A DNA stretch of 47,384 bases from contig RFHA01000150.1 of the NCBI GenBank assembly GCA_003696565.1, forward strand, positions 1-47,384, read 5' to 3'. Source of the stretch: Chloroflexota bacterium (GTDB lineage: Bacteria > Chloroflexota > Anaerolineae > Aggregatilineales > Phototrophicaceae). A program made the position numbers and the translations under genes. Positions within the stretch are counted from its first letter, which is position 1. Every line of letters starts with the position of its first letter. Below the pieces are notes generated by a model, which did not search any database, had not been told where the DNA came from, and saw only the letters and a program-made list of their open reading frames with translations. Shown here in pieces: positions 1 through 8,748 of this stretch.

Positions 1-624
1 ACTGCAATGCGAAGTGTGTTATTTCTTGCCTTCCCTGCAACGGTAGGATTGATCTTACTTGGTGAGCCGGTTGTCTCTATTTTTGAGCGTGGTGAATGGG
101 GCGAACAATCCACACAGGCAACCGCCTGGGCGTTAGGCTTTTTTGCATTGGGGATTGCTGGTCACAGTTTATTAGAAGTGCTTTCTCGGGCGTTTTATGC
201 CTTGGCGGATACCTGGACACCGGTTAAAGTTGGTGTTGCTGCGATGCTTGGCAATATCCTGCTAAGTGTAATTTTGATTCAAATCATCGGGCAACCGGAT
301 TCCTTAGTACGCGGACCATTTGCTGGCTTAGCTTTAGCCAATAGCTTAGCAACATTGATAGAAAGTGCCATACTCTGGTGGTTATTAACGCGCCGGGTTA
401 GTGGCATCCATGATCGGTATATTCTACAGGGAGCCGGACGCGCCTTAGCTGCTTCTTTATTGATGGGTGGTGTTGTTTGGTTAATTACTTTAATTGAATT
501 ACCAAAGCTAGTCCATTTGATCCTCGGTACCAGTGCAGGCGTAATAACCTTCTTTGGACTGGCTATTATGATGCGTTTGGACGAAGTAGCAATTATAACA
601 CGCCGGGTCTTCCGCAGATCATAA
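1..624 (+). CDS. murJ: MurJ-type lipid II flippase, C-terminal part (5' truncated by window)
   Basis: This is the C-terminal half of a polytopic membrane protein that reads as the MurJ/MviN family, which flips the peptidoglycan precursor lipid II across the inner membrane. The reading frame is open from base 1, so the gene starts upstream; the ATG at 7 is internal. Visible family features are the segment LGEPVVSIFERGEW, followed by the typical LSRAFYALADTWTPVKVG stretch, and about five hydrophobic helices separated by short loops. The protein ends in a basic tail (RRVFRRS). The stop codon overlaps the end of the convergent xseB by 6 bp. Family assignment is strong; the N-terminal half cannot be judged. 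Confidence 0.88.
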   Translation, partial: TAMRSVLFLAFPATVGLILLGEPVVSIFERGEWGEQSTQATAWALGFFALGIAGHSLLEVLSRAFYALADTWTPVKVGVAAMLGNILLSVILIQIIGQPDSLVRGPFAGLALANSLATLIESAILWWLLTRRVSGIHDRYILQGAGRALAASLLMGGVVWLITLIELPKLVHLILGTSAGVITFFGLAIMMRLDEVAIITRRVFRRS

Positions 625-831
625 CGGTTGTATGTCACCTGAATCATTTAATTGATTAACGCGCAATTCTGCTTGATCTAAAATCGCTTGGCAATGTTCT
701 GCTAATTTACGCCCACGCTCAAATAATGTGACAGATTCTTCCAATGTAAGCTCGCCGGATTCCAATTTGCTGACAATTTCATCCAGTTCTTGATAGGCTT
801 GTTCAAAAGAGAGTTCGTTTATATTGTTCAT
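619..831 (-). CDS. xseB: Exodeoxyribonuclease VII small subunit
   Basis: This 70-residue protein matches the XseB family in length and in its core pattern: SFEQAYQELDEIVSKLESGELTLEES, then LFERGRKLAEHC. Several XseB chains bind the large subunit to form exonuclease VII, a metal-independent single-strand DNA exonuclease acting in the cytoplasm. It lies immediately downstream of xseA and its start overlaps the xseA 3' end by 29 bp, so the two are co-transcribed and probably translationally coupled. A purine-rich AGAGGA lies about 11 bases upstream of the ATG. The 3' end overlaps the convergent murJ stop by 6 bp. Confidence 0.92.
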   Translation of the reverse strand: MNNINELSFEQAYQELDEIVSKLESGELTLEESVTLFERGRKLAEHCQAILDQAELRVNQLNDSGDIQPL

Positions 832-2035
832 GTATATTTTTGTCCTCTACTCGGGCTTTTAGTTCACCGTCTTTCAATTGAAGGGTGATGCCTGTCCCTG
901 GTTGAGCATCCAATTCAGAAGTGACTCGTTTGCCGTCCTCTGTGCGGGTGACTAATGCATATCCTCGTGAAAGGATTGCCTGGGGACTAGCGGCGTGCAA
1001 CGCAGCTGATTTACTTTGTAACTGGATGCTCAACAACTTCAAATGATTATATGATGCCTTCACCATGCGTTCATTTAAATCGTCAATGCGCTGTCTGTGG
1101 TTACGGATTGTGATTTCTGGCGAATGATATTGCAGATCACGCATTAAACGTAACAAGGCTGTCCGTTTGTTCTCAAGTTGTGTTTGCAGTGTGGTTATCA
1201 AATAGGTTGTTACTTGCCTCAACTCCTGACGTATATCCTCTAAATCTGGTGTAGCAAGCTCTGCTGCTGCAGATGGGGTGGGGGCGCGTAAATCGCTGAC
1301 GAAATCGACAATGGTGAAGTCTGTTTCATGCCCAACGCCGCTAATGATTGGAATTCGACTAGCTGCAACTGCCCGCGCGACGGTCTCATCATTAAATGCC
1401 CATAAATCCTCAATGCTCCCACCGCCTCGGCATAATAAAATGATATCGACATCGGTTGAGGTATTTAAGCGTTCAATCGCTGAGACAATTTGAGGCGGGG
1501 CATCTACACCCTGGACTTGCGTTGGGCTTAGGATGACTTCTGCTAATGGAAAACGCCGCCGCAACACATTAAGAATATCCTGAAACGCTGCCGCTGTTGG
1601 AGATGTCACAATACCAATTTTATGTGGAAAAGCTGGGATCGGGCGTTTGCGTTCATTCTCAAACAGCCCTTCATTGTAAAGTTTAGCTTTTAGCCGTTCA
1701 AATGCTTGGAACAAATCCCCTAATCCGACCGGACGGATCAAATCAGCATATAGTTGATACTCTCCACGCGGCGCATATAAACTGATTTTCCCGTGTGCTT
1801 CTAAAGCATCACCATTTTTAGGGATTGTTGATTGACGGCTGGTTGCACTCCGCCACATTACACAGCGTAATTGGGAGTCATTGTCTTTTAATGTGAAATA
1901 CCAATGCCCAGAACTCGCTTGTGTCATATTGGAGACTTCACCCTGTACCCAAACATCATTTAATAGTGGGTCGTTTTCAAACAATGTGGTGATATGATCT
2001 GTGATTTCGGAAACGCTTTTGACCTTTTCAAACAT
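803..2035 (-). CDS. xseA: Exodeoxyribonuclease VII large subunit
   Basis: XseA is the catalytic subunit of exonuclease VII. The N-terminal OB-fold is clear (VWVQGEVSNMT, SSGHWYFTLKD, LRCVMWRS), followed by the family segments KIGIVTSPTAAAFQDILNVL, ILLCRGGGSIEDLWAFNDE and PIISGVGHETDFTIVDFVSD, then a long helical region and a short C-terminal beta part ending ILSRGYALVT. I prefer the ATG at 2035 because AAAGAGAGA precedes it at good spacing. The in-frame ATG at 2059 lies directly after a TATAAT (2065-2070, complement) that looks like the -10 box, so it would be too close to the transcription start. Length (about 410 residues) is normal. xseB follows with overlap. Confidence 0.93.
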   Translation of the reverse strand: MFEKVKSVSEITDHITTLFENDPLLNDVWVQGEVSNMTQASSGHWYFTLKDNDSQLRCVMWRSATSRQSTIPKNGDALEAHGKISLYAPRGEYQLYADLIRPVGLGDLFQAFERLKAKLYNEGLFENERKRPIPAFPHKIGIVTSPTAAAFQDILNVLRRRFPLAEVILSPTQVQGVDAPPQIVSAIERLNTSTDVDIILLCRGGGSIEDLWAFNDETVARAVAASRIPIISGVGHETDFTIVDFVSDLRAPTPSAAAELATPDLEDIRQELRQVTTYLITTLQTQLENKRTALLRLMRDLQYHSPEITIRNHRQRIDDLNERMVKASYNHLKLLSIQLQSKSAALHAASPQAILSRGYALVTRTEDGKRVTSELDAQPGTGITLQLKDGELKARVEDKNIHEQYKRTLF

Positions 2036-2110
2036 GATTCTCTCTTTGGTTATTGGCATATTACATTATACAATTAGCCGCATAAATATGGATAGCAAGG
2101 GGATAAAACA

Positions 2111-2407
2111 ATGTATTTAAACGAACGCGAGCGTGACAAACTATTGCAAGATTTGGTTAAGATGAATTTTGACCAAGCCCGTCGTAAACTGCGTCGCATG
2201 GATCCAAAAGTTAAGCTGCGGATGTTCCGCACAGTACAGAATGTTGATGAATGGTGGACGCGCTATGATCTTGTGGGGTTAGGGACGAGTGTTACTCTGA
2301 TTGAAAAGCGTGTAGATAATTGGGATGGCGACCCAAGTAACCGCGAGCATGCGAAATATGAATTACACCGTGTCATTGTAGAACCCATGCCGGGTAACCG
2401 TACCTAA
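2111..2407 (+). CDS. Small conserved-looking protein of unknown function
   Basis: I do not recognise this 98-residue protein. It is highly charged and soluble, with no signal peptide or membrane helix. The first half is rich in Arg/Lys/Asp and helical (ERERDKLLQDLVKMNFDQARRKLRRMDPK); the second half has a possible strand pattern around LVGLGTSVTLIEKRVDNWDGDP. An AAGGGGA ribosome binding site sits 7 bases before the ATG, which supports real translation. It is divergent from xseA and is followed by a small perfect stem-loop and then bioY. The charge pattern could suit nucleic acid or protein binding, but nothing in the sequence proves a role. Confidence 0.7.
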   Translation: MYLNERERDKLLQDLVKMNFDQARRKLRRMDPKVKLRMFRTVQNVDEWWTRYDLVGLGTSVTLIEKRVDNWDGDPSNREHAKYELHRVIVEPMPGNRT

Positions 2408-2416
2408 AAGATGAGA

Positions 2417-2437
2417 CAATCAAATCATTTTTGATTG
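2417..2437 (+). terminator. Perfect 8-bp stem-loop between an unknown gene and bioY
   Basis: CAATCAAA and TTTGATTG form a perfect 8-bp inverted repeat around a 5-base loop, 9 bases after the stop of the upstream gene. It is AT-rich and lacks a T run, so it is a weak terminator or simply a symmetric site such as an operator for bioY. I see no classical BirA-type site. Confidence 0.3.
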
Positions 2438-2505
2438 AACGGTGTTAAAATATTGGGGGGGATGTTTCCTCCGGTATATTAATCAATTCGGAAAGGATTT
2501 TAGGC

Positions 2506-3081
2506 ATGTTTCGCACACTTCCTAACGTTCGTGAACACACATTGAACCAACGCTTGCTAGCGGTGTGTTTCTTCACTGCGTTGACTGCTTTTGCAGCGCA
2601 AGTTAAGTTCTATGTGGGGGATAATCCGGTTCCATATACGATGCAAGTGTTTGCCGTATTGATGGCAGGTATGACTCTTGGTGCGCGGGATGGTATGTTA
2701 AGCCAAATTTTGTATATTGGCTTGATCTTTTTCAATGTTCCCATTGCTGCTGGTGGTGTAGGTGCTGCGGCATTGTCTGGTGCAACGGCTGGCTATCTGA
2801 TTGGCTTTATCCCGGCAGCAGGTGTGGCTGGGTTGGTGGTGGAATTAGGAGCTAACCGTATGTGGCAACGAATGCTTGCCAGTGTGGTGGGAATCTTCAT
2901 CATCTATGCTATTGGCTTGCCGGTGCTTAAGCTCACATTAAATGTCTCGTGGGAACAGGCATGGGCGTGGAGCGTTGCACCGTTTATTGCGTTTGATTTG
3001 CTTAAAGCAGTGGTTGCCTCTGCTACCAATGAAACAAGCCGGGCTTTCATCCTGCGGCTGTTCAACCCTAATGCATCATAA
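2506..3081 (+). CDS. bioY: BioY family biotin transporter (ECF S component)
   Basis: BioY binds biotin in the cytoplasmic membrane and works alone or with an ECF energising module. The 191-residue protein shows the family signatures: NPVPYTMQVFAVLMAGMTLGARDGMLSQILYIGLIFFNVPIAAGG and a glycine-rich ATAGYLIGFIPAAGVAGLVVE segment. There are about six hydrophobic helices. The start is supported by GGAAAGGAT upstream of the ATG. No ATPase (A) or transmembrane (T) partner genes are adjacent, so those would be encoded elsewhere or be dispensable. It converges on fabI, with a hairpin between them. Confidence 0.93.
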   Translation: MFRTLPNVREHTLNQRLLAVCFFTALTAFAAQVKFYVGDNPVPYTMQVFAVLMAGMTLGARDGMLSQILYIGLIFFNVPIAAGGVGAAALSGATAGYLIGFIPAAGVAGLVVELGANRMWQRMLASVVGIFIIYAIGLPVLKLTLNVSWEQAWAWSVAPFIAFDLLKAVVASATNETSRAFILRLFNPNAS

Positions 3082-3095
3082 TATCTAGATATCTG

Positions 3096-3134
3096 AAAAA
3101 GGGGGGATGTTTGACGTTTGACGCATTCCCCCCC
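3096..3134 (-). terminator. Intrinsic terminator of fabI
   Basis: Read on the minus strand, a run of Gs followed by a 7-bp GGGGGGA/TCCCCCC-type stem ends in TTTTT, 13 bases after the fabI stop. The loop carries two copies of TTTGACG (on the plus strand). It is a typical Rho-independent terminator for fabI and may also slow transcripts coming from bioY. Confidence 0.75.
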
Positions 3135-3146
3135 TACCTAAAATCA

Positions 3147-3944
3147 TTATTCTAAATTTAACTCATCACGATTAGCGGTTAACCCCAAAATGTTATAGCC
3201 AGCATCAACATGAATAATTTCACCGGTTACTAATTTACTCCAATCTGATGCAAGCCATACAGCAGCATCCCCAATATCTTGCTGAGAGACCAATTTGCCC
3301 AGTGGAGACGCTGTTTCAGTGTATTTGAGGAAGGTTCTTAACCCAGGCACACCAGCGGCAGATAGTGTTTTGATTGGACCTGCGCTGATGCTATTGACTC
3401 GGATATTTTGTGGACCCATATCATATGCTAAATATCGGGTGATTGTTTCTAGGGCGGATTTTGCCACTGCCATGACGTTATACGCCGGCATAACTTTTTC
3501 AGAAGCGTAATAGGTTAAAGAGAGAATGCTACCTCCTTCTGGCATAAGCGGTTCAACACGTTTTGCCATAGCAATCAAGCTATACGCGCTGATGTCTAAC
3601 GCGAGTTTGAACCCCTCACGTGAGATATTGATAAACCGCCCCCCAAGGTCGCTGCGTTCAGCAAATGCAACAGCATGAACCAAAATATCCACCTTGCCAA
3701 AGCGCGCTTTGGCTTTTTCAAATACAGCATCTAGCTCATCATCTTTGGTTACGTCACATTTTTCTACAAAGTCACATCCGATTTGTTCCGCTAATGGGAA
3801 CACACGTTTTTCTAATACATCGCTGGCATAACTAATGCCGATTTCTGCACCTTCTTCCTTAAAACGCTGAATAATTCCCCAAGCAATTGAATTTTTATTG
3901 GCTAATCCAAAAACTAATGCGACCTTGCCGTCTAATAGTCCCAT
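3147..3944 (-). CDS. fabI: Enoyl-[acyl-carrier-protein] reductase (NADH), FabI
   Basis: FabI performs the last reduction of each round of type II fatty acid synthesis. The 265-residue protein is a short-chain dehydrogenase fold with the FabI-specific opening [19 protein letters not shown] instead of the classical GxxxGxG, the segment [17 protein letters not shown], and the catalytic pair Tyr155-x6-Lys162 (AYNVMAVAK) with a further Tyr at 145/146. The C-terminus [14 protein letters not shown] is also typical. AAAGGA lies before the ATG. It is transcribed alone, divergent from the 2-hydroxyacid dehydrogenase, and ends at its own terminator. Confidence 0.95.
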   Translation of the reverse strand: MGLLDGKVALVFGLANKNSIAWGIIQRFKEEGAEIGISYASDVLEKRVFPLAEQIGCDFVEKCDVTKDDELDAVFEKAKARFGKVDILVHAVAFAERSDLGGRFINISREGFKLALDISAYSLIAMAKRVEPLMPEGGSILSLTYYASEKVMPAYNVMAVAKSALETITRYLAYDMGPQNIRVNSISAGPIKTLSAAGVPGLRTFLKYTETASPLGKLVSQQDIGDAAVWLASDWSKLVTGEIIHVDAGYNILGLTANRDELNLE

Positions 3945-4026
3945 AAGTCCAATCCTTTTTGTGTTGTTAAACTCTCTATTAAAATAACACGCAGAGACTT
4001 TTGATGCTACGGAGAGAACAAACCTA

Positions 4027-5040
4027 ATGACTGAGAATGCGATTCAAGTAGTGGTAGCTGCTGATTTTTCTGATGAAATTATGACAATGCTGCGCCAGGT
4101 ATCTGACCAATTTCATATCCAAAAATATTTTCCTGATGTGCCTGATTCAGCTTATGCCGATGCAGAAATTTTATATACTATTCGGCACTTCCCTACACCA
4201 GAACAAGCTCCAAATTTGAAATGGATACAAGTTCATTATGCTGGCTTAGATAGTGTGATAGATCGCCCGATTGTCAAACAAACTAATATAGAAGTGACAT
4301 CTGCTAGTGGTATTCATGCCGTTCCAATTGCTGAGTTTTGCATTGGTATGATGCTATCTTGGGAATTGCAACTTAAAAAGATGATACATTTCCAAGATAA
4401 AGCCGAATGGGCACCCAATCCTTATGATGTTTTCAAGCCGCATGGGTTGCGCGGTAAAACACTTGGCATTGCTGGGTATGGCAGTATCGGGCGGGAATTG
4501 GCTCGGATCGCTCATGCTATGGGTATGACCGTTTTAGCGACCAAGCGAGATTTACGCGCAACAACCGAAGATCATGGCTATACTGAACCAGGTATAGGGG
4601 ATCCAACTGGGGATATTCCTGAGCGTTTTTATCCACCGGAAGCGATTGGCTCAATGGCGAGCGTTTGTGATTATTTGGTACTCGCTGTTCCTTTAACTGA
4701 AAAAACGTATCATATGATCAATGCTGATGTGTTGAAGCGTATGTCCAGCTCATGCGTATTAATTAATATTGCACGGGGTAGTGTGGTGGATGAAGTCGCG
4801 TTAATTGAAGCATTGAAAGCAAATAAAATTGCTGGTGCAATTTTGGACGTGTTTGAACAAGAACCCTTACCCGCTGACAGCCCTTTATGGGAGATGGAGA
4901 ACGTTATCATTAGTCCACATGTCGCTGGCAACAACACGCGGTATCACGAACGGGCAGCGACGGTCTTTGCGGAAAACTTACGCCGTTATGCGGAAAAGCA
5001 GCCATTACTCAACCGTTTTGATCGTCAAACGGGGTATTAG
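4027..5040 (+). CDS. D-isomer specific 2-hydroxyacid dehydrogenase
   Basis: This 337-residue protein is an NAD-dependent dehydrogenase of the D-2-hydroxyacid family. The Rossmann motif is GYGSIGR (Gly150, Gly152, Gly155). The catalytic triad is visible: Arg250 in INIARGS, Glu279 in EQEPLP and His298 in ISPHVAG. The N-terminal part is the substrate domain ([14 protein letters not shown]). A 30-residue insertion after the Rossmann motif (roughly 175-205, rich in Gly/Asp/Pro) is longer than in many members. The substrate cannot be deduced; phosphoglycerate, glyoxylate or hydroxypyruvate are all possible. GGAGAG precedes the ATG. Confidence 0.88.
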   Translation: MTENAIQVVVAADFSDEIMTMLRQVSDQFHIQKYFPDVPDSAYADAEILYTIRHFPTPEQAPNLKWIQVHYAGLDSVIDRPIVKQTNIEVTSASGIHAVPIAEFCIGMMLSWELQLKKMIHFQDKAEWAPNPYDVFKPHGLRGKTLGIAGYGSIGRELARIAHAMGMTVLATKRDLRATTEDHGYTEPGIGDPTGDIPERFYPPEAIGSMASVCDYLVLAVPLTEKTYHMINADVLKRMSSSCVLINIARGSVVDEVALIEALKANKIAGAILDVFEQEPLPADSPLWEMENVIISPHVAGNNTRYHERAATVFAENLRRYAEKQPLLNRFDRQTGY

Positions 5041-5059
5041 CTTTCAACATGGTGCAACC

Positions 5060-5088
5060 TTCGCACAGCATGTTGCGTATACTATAAT
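5060..5088 (+). promoter_or_regulatory. Probable sigma-70 promoter for the small gene at 5122
   Basis: TTCGCA (5060-5065) and TATAAT (5083-5088) are separated by 17 bases, about 33 bases upstream of the start codon of the next gene. Confidence 0.5.
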
Positions 5089-5121
5089 AGATAATCTAAC
5101 GAGCATTTAGGAGAATGAGTG

Positions 5122-5427
5122 ATGGAAGACAATCGTAATGTAGATGAGACTACTGAGGAAACCCCACGTACACCGTTTGAGGAATTTTTGTATCATCAAC
5201 GCCGTGCATTGGAAGAAACTGGCAAAGCTTTAGAAGCATTATTGCCTGAAGGCTTTCGTACACATGGTAGCCAAGCCAGTAAAGAGTTCGCACGTGGCTT
5301 TCGTGTACTTGTAGATGCTGCTATGCAAGAACTCCGCAAGGCACGTAAAGGGGGAGACGAAAGCGAAGCAGATGAGCCGCCTATTTCTACGACGGGCAAA
5401 ACTAAAGTGAAAGTTGAAGTGGAATAG
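5122..5427 (+). CDS. Small acidic/charged protein of unknown function
   Basis: I do not recognise this roughly 101-residue protein. It has a helical middle (FEEFLYHQRRALEETGKALEALLPEGFRTHG, then FARGFRVLVDAAMQELRKARK) flanked by disordered acidic and Lys/Val-rich tails. There is no signal peptide or membrane helix. A GGAGA Shine-Dalgarno lies 7 bases before the ATG at 5122; an in-frame GTG at 5119 is an alternative. It has its own promoter upstream and a strong terminator just downstream, so it is probably a monocistronic, genuinely expressed gene. Confidence 0.72.
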   Translation: MEDNRNVDETTEETPRTPFEEFLYHQRRALEETGKALEALLPEGFRTHGSQASKEFARGFRVLVDAAMQELRKARKGGDESEADEPPISTTGKTKVKVEVE

Positions 5428-5431
5428 AGTG

Positions 5432-5467
5432 ATAAGGGTGTGGTGATAAACCATGCCCTTATTTTTT
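5432..5467 (+). terminator. Intrinsic terminator of the small gene at 5122
   Basis: ATAAGGG pairs with CCCTTAT and the stem continues inward with two G-U pairs (about 12 bp, GATAA loop), followed by TTTTTT. It begins 4 bases after the stop codon. Confidence 0.85.
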
Positions 5468-5491
5468 ATAAAATATTGCCCGCATGGTTGT

Positions 5492-7495
5492 TTATCTCCT
5501 AAAAACCCCCATGATCCATGTGACACCGCAAATTACATATCCAATAACGGCAATTGTCGTATCCCCATGGGTATAAAAGAGCGTGGAGGCAATCAACACA
5601 CTGCCAAAAAACACTGCTCGGCTGGTAGCACGGTTCTCTTTTTCAATCCGTTTGAGTTGTTGACGATGCGGCAGACTTAAATCTGTGACAATGCGGAGTT
5701 CACCTTTCTCTAACTTGCGTAGCGCATCATCTGCGCGGCTGACTGGTGCTATTGTCCGCCGGATAACTTCTTCGCCCACAGCCCGTAAAATTTGTACTCC
5801 ATTCCCACTAAATAAGCTTTGTATAATGCTGACACTCATCTGTGGACGAGACATAATGCTATTACGTGGAATATCCACACCAAAACCACGTGCGATGAGT
5901 TTTTCTGTATAAGGTTGCAAATCATACCATGGGTTATATAGCGGGTCTAAGCTAGTACACATGCCGCTTAAAATGCTGATGGTTCGCCCTAGATAAATAA
6001 AATCCTGCGGGATGTAAAACGGCATGGAGCGCATTAAATCACTGAATTCCTCTGCCAGGTCAACCATTTTGTCATAATCAACCTGTTTGAGTTCCATCAT
6101 ACTCAGACCCCATACTTGGTCAAACGCGGCACGTGCAGCCTCTATAATGCGCGGAATATCTGCACCAGGCAGTAGAAAACCTAACCGTTGATAGCTCTTG
6201 ACAAGACCTTCTACGTCGCGAGTTAAAACGGAATAAAGTGTTGTGACCATGCCGTCGGCAATCTCATGTGTGAGCGTACCCGTCATCCCAAAATCTACAA
6301 AAATAAGGTAAAACGGGCGACCGTTGACCCCGAAATCGATAGTGATATCTTCAACCGGTAGGGGATAAACAAATAAGTTGCCAGGGTGGGGGTCTGCATG
6401 GAAGAAATATTCATCAAAAACCTGCTTCAGGTAAGTATCCATCAACCGCTTGGCAACTTGTTTGCGATTGATACCGGCTTTTTCCATCGCTTCAAAATCA
6501 GTGATTTTAATGCTTGTTACGTCTTCAATGGTCAAGACCTGATCTGTCGAGTGTTCATAATATACTGTTGGGATATATACCCCAGGATCATGCTTGAACA
6601 TCTCTGCAAAACGTGCTGCATTATAGGCTTCATGCTTATAAGAGAGTTCTTCTAATAGCACTGCACCAAATTCTTCAACTAAACCCACTGCATCTGCCCG
6701 GCGTGAAATAAATTGAAAGCGCATGGCAATTTTTGCAATGATACGCATCGCTGCTAGGTCTGTATAGCAGATTGTGCGGATGTTAGGGCGTTGTACTTTG
6801 ACTACAACTCGTGTGCCATCTAATAACTTAGCGCGATGAACTTGCCCAAGTGAAGCGGCAGCAATTGGTTCAGGATTAAACCAACTATAACGTGCCTCTA
6901 ACGCACCGAGTTCATCTTCTACAACTTTTTTGATTTGTTTGAAAGGAATAGTTGGCACTTCATCTTGTAGCGATTCTAATTCTTTGATAATCGCTTCCGG
7001 TAGAATATCCACACGGGTGGAGATGAACTGCCCTAGTTTGATAAACACGCCACCTTGCGCGATGGCAAATTTGCGGAACCCACGTGAATACTTAACCCAG
7101 CGTTTGAGTTCATTTTTCTTGACATAATCTGGTAAATATTGGGCGACATAAACTTGCCAGAATAATATGCGGATAAATAATAATCCCGCGTAAACTAATG
7201 TCCGCCAAAATCGCCATTGCATCCGCCAAGACCGCGAGACATACTCAGGTTCTTTCACGGTGCTTTCCTCTGGGGATGGGATCAGGTGTTGAGCGGGGGC
7301 TTCCAACGGCTCAACTGGAATTTTAATCTCATTCGGTGATGTAATGGGTACATCATCCCCTAGAAATTCCGGCTCAACGATTGGTGTGTGCTGTGGGGGA
7401 GCCGGAATTTCAATATAATTTCCATTAGGATGTGGCTGTGTCTCGTTCTGGTTTGGCGAACCGGATACAGAGGGTTGATTCTTCAAATTTTGCAT
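5492..7495 (-). CDS. AarF/UbiB (ABC1) family atypical kinase
   Basis: This is an ABC1/ADCK/UbiB family protein-kinase-like ATPase, a family linked to isoprenoid quinone or lipid metabolism. The signatures are all present: the KxGQ motif in GGVFIKLGQFISTR, the Ala-rich loop AAASLGQVHRA, the VVVKVQRP lysine, HADPHPGN and VDFGMTG. A Pro-rich disordered region of about 90 residues precedes the kinase domain, and two hydrophobic segments close the C-terminus (AVFFGSVLIAS and AVIGYVICGVTWIMGVF), consistent with membrane attachment. The start is uncertain: the ATG at 7495 lies inside the preceding ArsA gene (about 70 bp overlap) with a poor ribosome site, but no better one is apparent before the kinase domain. 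Confidence 0.9.
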   Translation of the reverse strand: MQNLKNQPSVSGSPNQNETQPHPNGNYIEIPAPPQHTPIVEPEFLGDDVPITSPNEIKIPVEPLEAPAQHLIPSPEESTVKEPEYVSRSWRMQWRFWRTLVYAGLLFIRILFWQVYVAQYLPDYVKKNELKRWVKYSRGFRKFAIAQGGVFIKLGQFISTRVDILPEAIIKELESLQDEVPTIPFKQIKKVVEDELGALEARYSWFNPEPIAAASLGQVHRAKLLDGTRVVVKVQRPNIRTICYTDLAAMRIIAKIAMRFQFISRRADAVGLVEEFGAVLLEELSYKHEAYNAARFAEMFKHDPGVYIPTVYYEHSTDQVLTIEDVTSIKITDFEAMEKAGINRKQVAKRLMDTYLKQVFDEYFFHADPHPGNLFVYPLPVEDITIDFGVNGRPFYLIFVDFGMTGTLTHEIADGMVTTLYSVLTRDVEGLVKSYQRLGFLLPGADIPRIIEAARAAFDQVWGLSMMELKQVDYDKMVDLAEEFSDLMRSMPFYIPQDFIYLGRTISILSGMCTSLDPLYNPWYDLQPYTEKLIARGFGVDIPRNSIMSRPQMSVSIIQSLFSGNGVQILRAVGEEVIRRTIAPVSRADDALRKLEKGELRIVTDLSLPHRQQLKRIEKENRATSRAVFFGSVLIASTLFYTHGDTTIAVIGYVICGVTWIMGVFRR

Positions 7496-8627
7496 CGGCA
7501 ATTTCTAAGTCCCATAAGGCATACGGTAGAACAATATTCCGACGATATGGACCGACACGCAAGGTTAACTCATCGCGTGAACGGTATAAATCCATATCAC
7601 TTTTATCAACAAAGGGCAGAGGTACTTTTAGCTGATAATTTCCGTCTTCTTCACACTTTTCAATCGTATGGGTTTTGCCGGTAAACATCAATTGTGAGGG
7701 GTCACTGTCACCATATAATTCATCTGCTAACAGGCGCAGCTTATCAAAGCCGGTAATTTCACCGCCAAACAAAGAGGCTTTTCTTAGTGGAAGCCCGCCA
7801 AACGCTTCACTGATGAAGGCAATATTTTCCTGCTGTTTATCTTTCCACATCGCAAAATAGGGGTCTGTGACTTCATCAGGAATGATACGATTGCAGATAA
7901 TCGAATCGGTTGCATAGCCATACAAATTAAGGTAGGTATATGTTCGTTGAGTTTCTTTAATCACCATTTTTTCCGGGTTGACCACCAGGCGAATGCTGCT
8001 AATTTCTGGATTAGTCATCAAATCCCGTACTTTATCTAGGGTGTCAAATAAGTTTTTGACCTGTTCCCAAGCTTCGTCATCAGGGGTGGTGTTTTTATCT
8101 GCGCGCCCTAACATGCGTCCAATCGGACGTAAAACTTTGCCTAAACCGCGCGTAATGGCGATGACCTTCATCAACCACCAGCGCGTGACATCTGGCAAAC
8201 TGAGCAGGCGTAGTGTTTCTGCAGTGGGCGCGGCATCCACAATCAAAACATCAAAATCTCCATCCTCAAAATATTTGTTAATCCATAATAAATGCGCGCC
8301 TTCCTCTAACCCAGGTAGAATAGTCACTTCTTCAGCGACAATTTCTTCTACACCGCTGCGGCTGAACAATGCCACCATATACTGCTGAAAACGCCCCCAA
8401 TATTTATCCATGGAATATCGTGCATCAACTTCTTGTGCCCACAGGTTAGGATAAATTTCAACCGGTTCAGGACCGATTTTTGTCTCCAAGGAATCGGCAA
8501 GGCTATGTGCAGTATCTGTACTAATGACGATGGTTTTATAACCCATTTCTGCACAACGTAATGCAGTGGCGGCACTGATGCTTGTTTTACCAACACCACC
8601 TTTACCTGTATGAACAATTACACGCAT
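7425..8627 (-). CDS. ArsA/GET3-like ATPase with C-terminal HSP20-like domain
   Basis: A deviant Walker A loop GKGGVGKTS (residues 8-16) opens the protein, followed by TIVISTDTAHSLADSL and DVLIVDAAPTAETLRLL. These are hallmarks of the ArsA/Get3 branch of the SIMIBI NTPases. There is one ATPase domain, not the two of classical arsenite pump ArsA. The C-terminal 80-90 residues (KVPLPFVDKSDMDLYRS, LTLRVGPYRRNIVLP) resemble the small heat-shock-like domain found fused to such ATPases in Chloroflexota and Cyanobacteria. No arsB, arsC or arsR is near, so arsenic resistance is not implied. A TATAAT (complement 8655-8660) lies upstream. It overlaps the AarF/UbiB gene downstream. Confidence 0.88.
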   Translation of the reverse strand: MRVIVHTGKGGVGKTSISAATALRCAEMGYKTIVISTDTAHSLADSLETKIGPEPVEIYPNLWAQEVDARYSMDKYWGRFQQYMVALFSRSGVEEIVAEEVTILPGLEEGAHLLWINKYFEDGDFDVLIVDAAPTAETLRLLSLPDVTRWWLMKVIAITRGLGKVLRPIGRMLGRADKNTTPDDEAWEQVKNLFDTLDKVRDLMTNPEISSIRLVVNPEKMVIKETQRTYTYLNLYGYATDSIICNRIIPDEVTDPYFAMWKDKQQENIAFISEAFGGLPLRKASLFGGEITGFDKLRLLADELYGDSDPSQLMFTGKTHTIEKCEEDGNYQLKVPLPFVDKSDMDLYRSRDELTLRVGPYRRNIVLPYALWDLEIADAKFEESTLCIRFAKPERDTATS

Positions 8628-8748
8628 AATTTAATGCTCCATTGACTTAACTTCATTATACACAACAAAGAGAACGACTTCCCCTTATCTTAATCTACGT
8701 ATTATCTGATATTTTGGTTCGTTTTAACTTCAATTTCTGATAAAACGC

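Noticed and set aside
279-647. Minus-strand ORF of 122 codons inside murJ
   Set aside because: It lies antisense to a clear membrane protein gene; its composition is that of a reverse-strand shadow and xseB occupies the end.
4829-5110. ORF of 93 codons overlapping the end of the 2-hydroxyacid dehydrogenase
   Set aside because: Out of frame with a gene that has all catalytic residues, with no ribosome site or family-like sequence.
7978-8388. Plus-strand ORF of 136 codons inside the ArsA-like gene
   Set aside because: Antisense to well-conserved ATPase motifs; low-complexity Ser/Arg-rich product.
7425-8627. Arsenic resistance locus
   Set aside because: Only one ATPase domain and an HSP20-like tail, and no arsB, arsC or arsR; the neighbour is an AarF/UbiB kinase.
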